Source: Microglena sp. YARC (lineage: Eukaryota > Chlorophyta > Chlorophyceae > Chlamydomonadales > Chlamydomonadaceae). From it: a stretch of 64,000 nucleotides of DNA. A program made the translations under genes and the position numbers. A model generated the notes under the pieces. It worked only from the letters and a program-made list of their open reading frames with translations. It ran no database searches and had not been told where the DNA came from. The stretch is taken from positions 182,218,800 to 182,282,799 of the forward strand of contig CM039462.1 in assembly GCA_022414725.1 (NCBI GenBank). Reading direction: 5' to 3'. Positions 61,415 through 64,000 of the stretch are shown here, piece after piece; the first letter of the stretch is position 1; each line of letters begins with the position of its first letter.

Positions 61415-64000
61415 TCACTGTAAATCAATAAACCTAGGGCGAAGCTTGTACTTGACCAAACCAAGCATACCATTCATACTCCAAAAAACCTCTGCGGGTA
61501 GAGGCTTAGTGAAAGTATCAGCCAACTGCAAGGAGGTATGCACCTTAGTAACACCGATGCGCTGGCTTAGAACCAAATCCTTGATGTAGTGATGCATTAT
61601 ATCTATGTGTTTAGCCTTGCTTTCAAGCTTGTAGTCCTCTGTCCAGGACAGAGCTACCGTGGCATCACATTTGATAGTAATCAAGTGAACAGGCAATCCC
61701 AGGTCTACCCTAAGATGCTTGAGCCACTGAACTTCCCTCGCACAACCAGCCAAAGCTTGATACTCAGCTTCCCCAGTACTAACTGCAGGGGTGATTTGTC
61801 GCTTGGATACCCAATTGACAATTCCACCAGAAGCTAGAAAAGCAAGACCAGTTTGAGATCTCCTGTCCTCCGGATCCTCACCAAAAGATGCATCACTGTA
61901 AGCAAGGAGCTCAAATTTTGGGTCATGAGTGTAGGCAATACCAATATAAGTATGCTTGCGAAGGTACACCAGAACCCTCAGAGCTGCATTCCAGTGAGCC
62001 TGAGTAGGTGCTGCTGTGAATCTAGAAAGTTGACTAACAGCAAAAGCAATATCAGGTCTTGTGCACGTGGACAAGTAGATGAGGCTACCAACCAGAGATG
62101 CGTACAAAGTGTTGTTAGGTAGAACAGGACTGCCAATGGCATGAACTGCAACTGACTTAGACACCATGGGCACCTCAGACGTAGCCTTCAACTTCTCTTC
62201 CCCTGCATTAAGCTTGAACCGCTCAACCATTCCATTAATAGCATTATGCTGACTGAGTACAATCTTCACACACCGCCCCTCATCATCAAGGGTAACATTA
62301 CAGTCCAAAGAGAGGAACTGTTCAGGTACTCCCATTTCTGTAATAACCCACCCGTTATTACGCAAGATGGTAATAAGTGCATCATAGAGCACGAGCTCAT
62401 CAACAGCAATCCAAAAGTCGTCGACATATGTCAGGACCCAGGACCACAGGCCATCAGCATCCAGGCGCACAAAAAGTGCTGGATCAGAGAGGGTCGGTCG
62501 GAAACCTGCAAGGCGAAGAACCTGCAGGACATTGTCATGCCAAGCTCTAGGGGCCTGCTTCAATCCATACAAGCTCTTCACAATGCGACAAACCAGGGGT
62601 TTTCCATTAGGCCCAACCTTGATGAAGCCGTCAGGCTGCCTCAAGTACAATTTGAGGTTGGGATCTATCACTCCATGAAGGAATGCAGTTTTCACATCAA
62701 TTTGCCTGGAGAACATCTTACGATGAACAACACCTGCAAGTAACACCCTCAATGTCGCTTTAGAGGTGACCGGAGCAAAAGTCTGGTCGTACTCAATACC
62801 AGGACGCTGCATGTAACCTCTAGCCACAAAACGCGCTTTGTAGCGCTCCACTCTTCCATCCTTACCCAACTTTTTAGTAAATAACCATCTGGCAGACATA
62901 AGTCTGTACTCATCCCCAGGATGAGGCTCCAGAATCCAAGTACCATGACCCTCGAGGGAAGCGATTTCATCTCTCATTGCTAGCTGCCACTCTTCCCTCT
63001 CAGGGTTATCGAGCGCTATAGCTTGAGCATAAGAAAGCTCACACTGGATGGAGATAAAAGCAGCACCAACTGGTTCTGGTACCTCTTCTGCAGAACCATC
63101 AACAGACGGGGATGGAGGGGATCGCTCCACCTCATCAGAAGTATCACCAGCAATAGAAGGAGAAGGGGAAGGAACTAAAACATCAGGAACCGTAACATCT
63201 GGCACTGAAGGGTATCGCTTCAATACCGATTCATCTAATAAACCAAACTCAGGAACCTCCCCACGCATCCTCCCACTTGATCTAACTCCAAGAGTAGAAG
63301 GAAGAGGGGGTGGACGAGGCTCCCGAGGTGTAACCTTTGAGAGCAGTGATTGTATCACTCTCCCAGGAGGTAGCTCTGGACGTCGAACGTCCGGCGCATC
63401 TCCCACATCACCTAACCCAATCCAACCTGGGGCTGGCATGCTCATAGCAGACGCTAGAGTAGAATCACTGGCTGTATCACTAGAGTCAACATTACCTAAG
63501 TCACTAGGCAGTTGCTCATCCCGAGCAATAGGAAGCTGCAGAACCTCAGGCTCGAACAATGGGTTACCACTAACAAGGAAAGGAGTCTCTACGATTTTAT
63601 CTAGGCCGCTAGCTCCACCTTCTCCCCTTAAATCACTAACAGCCAGGACAGAGGGTGGGAGGATAGAGAATGGAAGGCAGCGAGTCGGAATAATTTCCGC
63701 AGTCTTAGTGTCAGGCACAAAAACAGGGGAGACATTGGGGGCAGCAGCCTGCCGAGAACGTAGGTTCATATGGAAAACTGCTCCCACATCTGTTTCCATC
63801 TGCCCTGAGTCCTGTAGAAGATATTCTAATGCTGCCGGTTCAGTACGCCCCTCAGTGACGGCCAAGGGAGAACCAGAAGCAAAAGAACTCCCATCATTCA
63901 CCAATTGCCCATCGACGGGCACTGGGCCAGTGCCCTCAAAAAAGGTCACGTCACGAGCCTCAATCACTTTGTGCAACTTTGGAATCCAGACCTGGTAGGC
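61415..64000 (-). CDS. Copia-2: intact 3' half of a Ty1/Copia polyprotein, runs off the right edge
   Basis: 862 codons open to the window end. The N-terminal visible part is the end of integrase (AYQVWIPKLHKVIEARDVTF), followed by a Pro/Ser-rich linker of about 270 residues. The reverse transcriptase has EEWQLAMRDEIASLEGHGTW, ARFVARGY, DVKTAFLHG, LYGLKQAPRAW and TYVDDF. RNase H has YSDASFGEDPEDRRSQTGLA, STGEAEYQAL and ADTFTKPLP. All expected motifs are present without frame breaks, so it may be recent. It is a different, related family from Copia-1. Gag, protease and the 5' LTR lie outside the window. Confidence 0.93.
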   Translation of the reverse strand, partial: AYQVWIPKLHKVIEARDVTFFEGTGPVPVDGQLVNDGSSFASGSPLAVTEGRTEPAALEYLLQDSGQMETDVGAVFHMNLRSRQAAAPNVSPVFVPDTKTAEIIPTRCLPFSILPPSVLAVSDLRGEGGASGLDKIVETPFLVSGNPLFEPEVLQLPIARDEQLPSDLGNVDSSDTASDSTLASAMSMPAPGWIGLGDVGDAPDVRRPELPPGRVIQSLLSKVTPREPRPPPLPSTLGVRSSGRMRGEVPEFGLLDESVLKRYPSVPDVTVPDVLVPSPSPSIAGDTSDEVERSPPSPSVDGSAEEVPEPVGAAFISIQCELSYAQAIALDNPEREEWQLAMRDEIASLEGHGTWILEPHPGDEYRLMSARWLFTKKLGKDGRVERYKARFVARGYMQRPGIEYDQTFAPVTSKATLRVLLAGVVHRKMFSRQIDVKTAFLHGVIDPNLKLYLRQPDGFIKVGPNGKPLVCRIVKSLYGLKQAPRAWHDNVLQVLRLAGFRPTLSDPALFVRLDADGLWSWVLTYVDDFWIAVDELVLYDALITILRNNGWVITEMGVPEQFLSLDCNVTLDDEGRCVKIVLSQHNAINGMVERFKLNAGEEKLKATSEVPMVSKSVAVHAIGSPVLPNNTLYASLVGSLIYLSTCTRPDIAFAVSQLSRFTAAPTQAHWNAALRVLVYLRKHTYIGIAYTHDPKFELLAYSDASFGEDPEDRRSQTGLAFLASGGIVNWVSKRQITPAVSTGEAEYQALAGCAREVQWLKHLRVDLGLPVHLITIKCDATVALSWTEDYKLESKAKHIDIMHHYIKDLVLSQRIGVTKVHTSLQLADTFTKPLPAEVFWSMNGMLGLVKYKLRPRFIDLQ

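Noticed and set aside
63048..63998. 316-residue plus-strand frame
   Set aside because: Antisense of the Copia-2 polyprotein linker, without any recognised motif.

Overview
This is a eukaryotic nuclear window with long repeat-filled introns, almost certainly from a green alga. The clues are TTTAGGG-type telomere sequence inside an intron, a plant/algal-type cofactor-independent phosphoglycerate mutase, Copia elements and plant-like Helitron ends. A large-genome prasinophyte would fit, but that is inference. Both recognisable host genes lie on the minus strand and were assembled here exon by exon from conserved protein motifs, splice sites and matching intron phases. Most long reading frames in the window are satellite or intron read-through.

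Layout. (1) 1-11111: a cofactor-independent phosphoglycerate mutase gene. Eight exons are visible and the last one runs off the left edge. It has an N-terminal dual-acylation signal (MGSCESK), a Pro/Glu/Ala-rich linker and then the enzyme. Each of its seven introns carries tandem partial copies of the neighbouring exon-intron boundary, which grade into minisatellites. (2) 11112-16059: intergenic sequence with a 5'-truncated LINE, a fold-back element and a hAT-type MITE with a perfect 8-bp target duplication. (3) 16060-50450: one gene of about 34 kb encoding a TIR domain, a helical segment, a 33-pentad AAAE(K/R) helix and ankyrin repeats carried one per exon. Its last intron holds a bidirectional tandem array of short Helitrons (17180-26320). 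Its ankyrin exons sit in repeated exon-plus-intron modules. Two more hAT-like MITEs with perfect 8-bp target duplications lie in other introns. (4) 50456-56250: poorly understood sequence with small hypothetical ORFs and tandem repeats. (5) 56570-64000: two Copia polyproteins on the minus strand. The left one is broken by frameshifts and stops. The right one is open over 862 codons to the window edge.

The two host genes share no obvious pathway: one is a glycolytic enzyme possibly tethered to a membrane, the other a putative TIR signalling or NAD-consuming protein with an ankyrin recognition surface. They do share a mode of intron growth in which splice-site-containing segments are tandemly copied. 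Exon calls rest on translation by eye, splice consensus and phase. Transcript data and database searches were not available.
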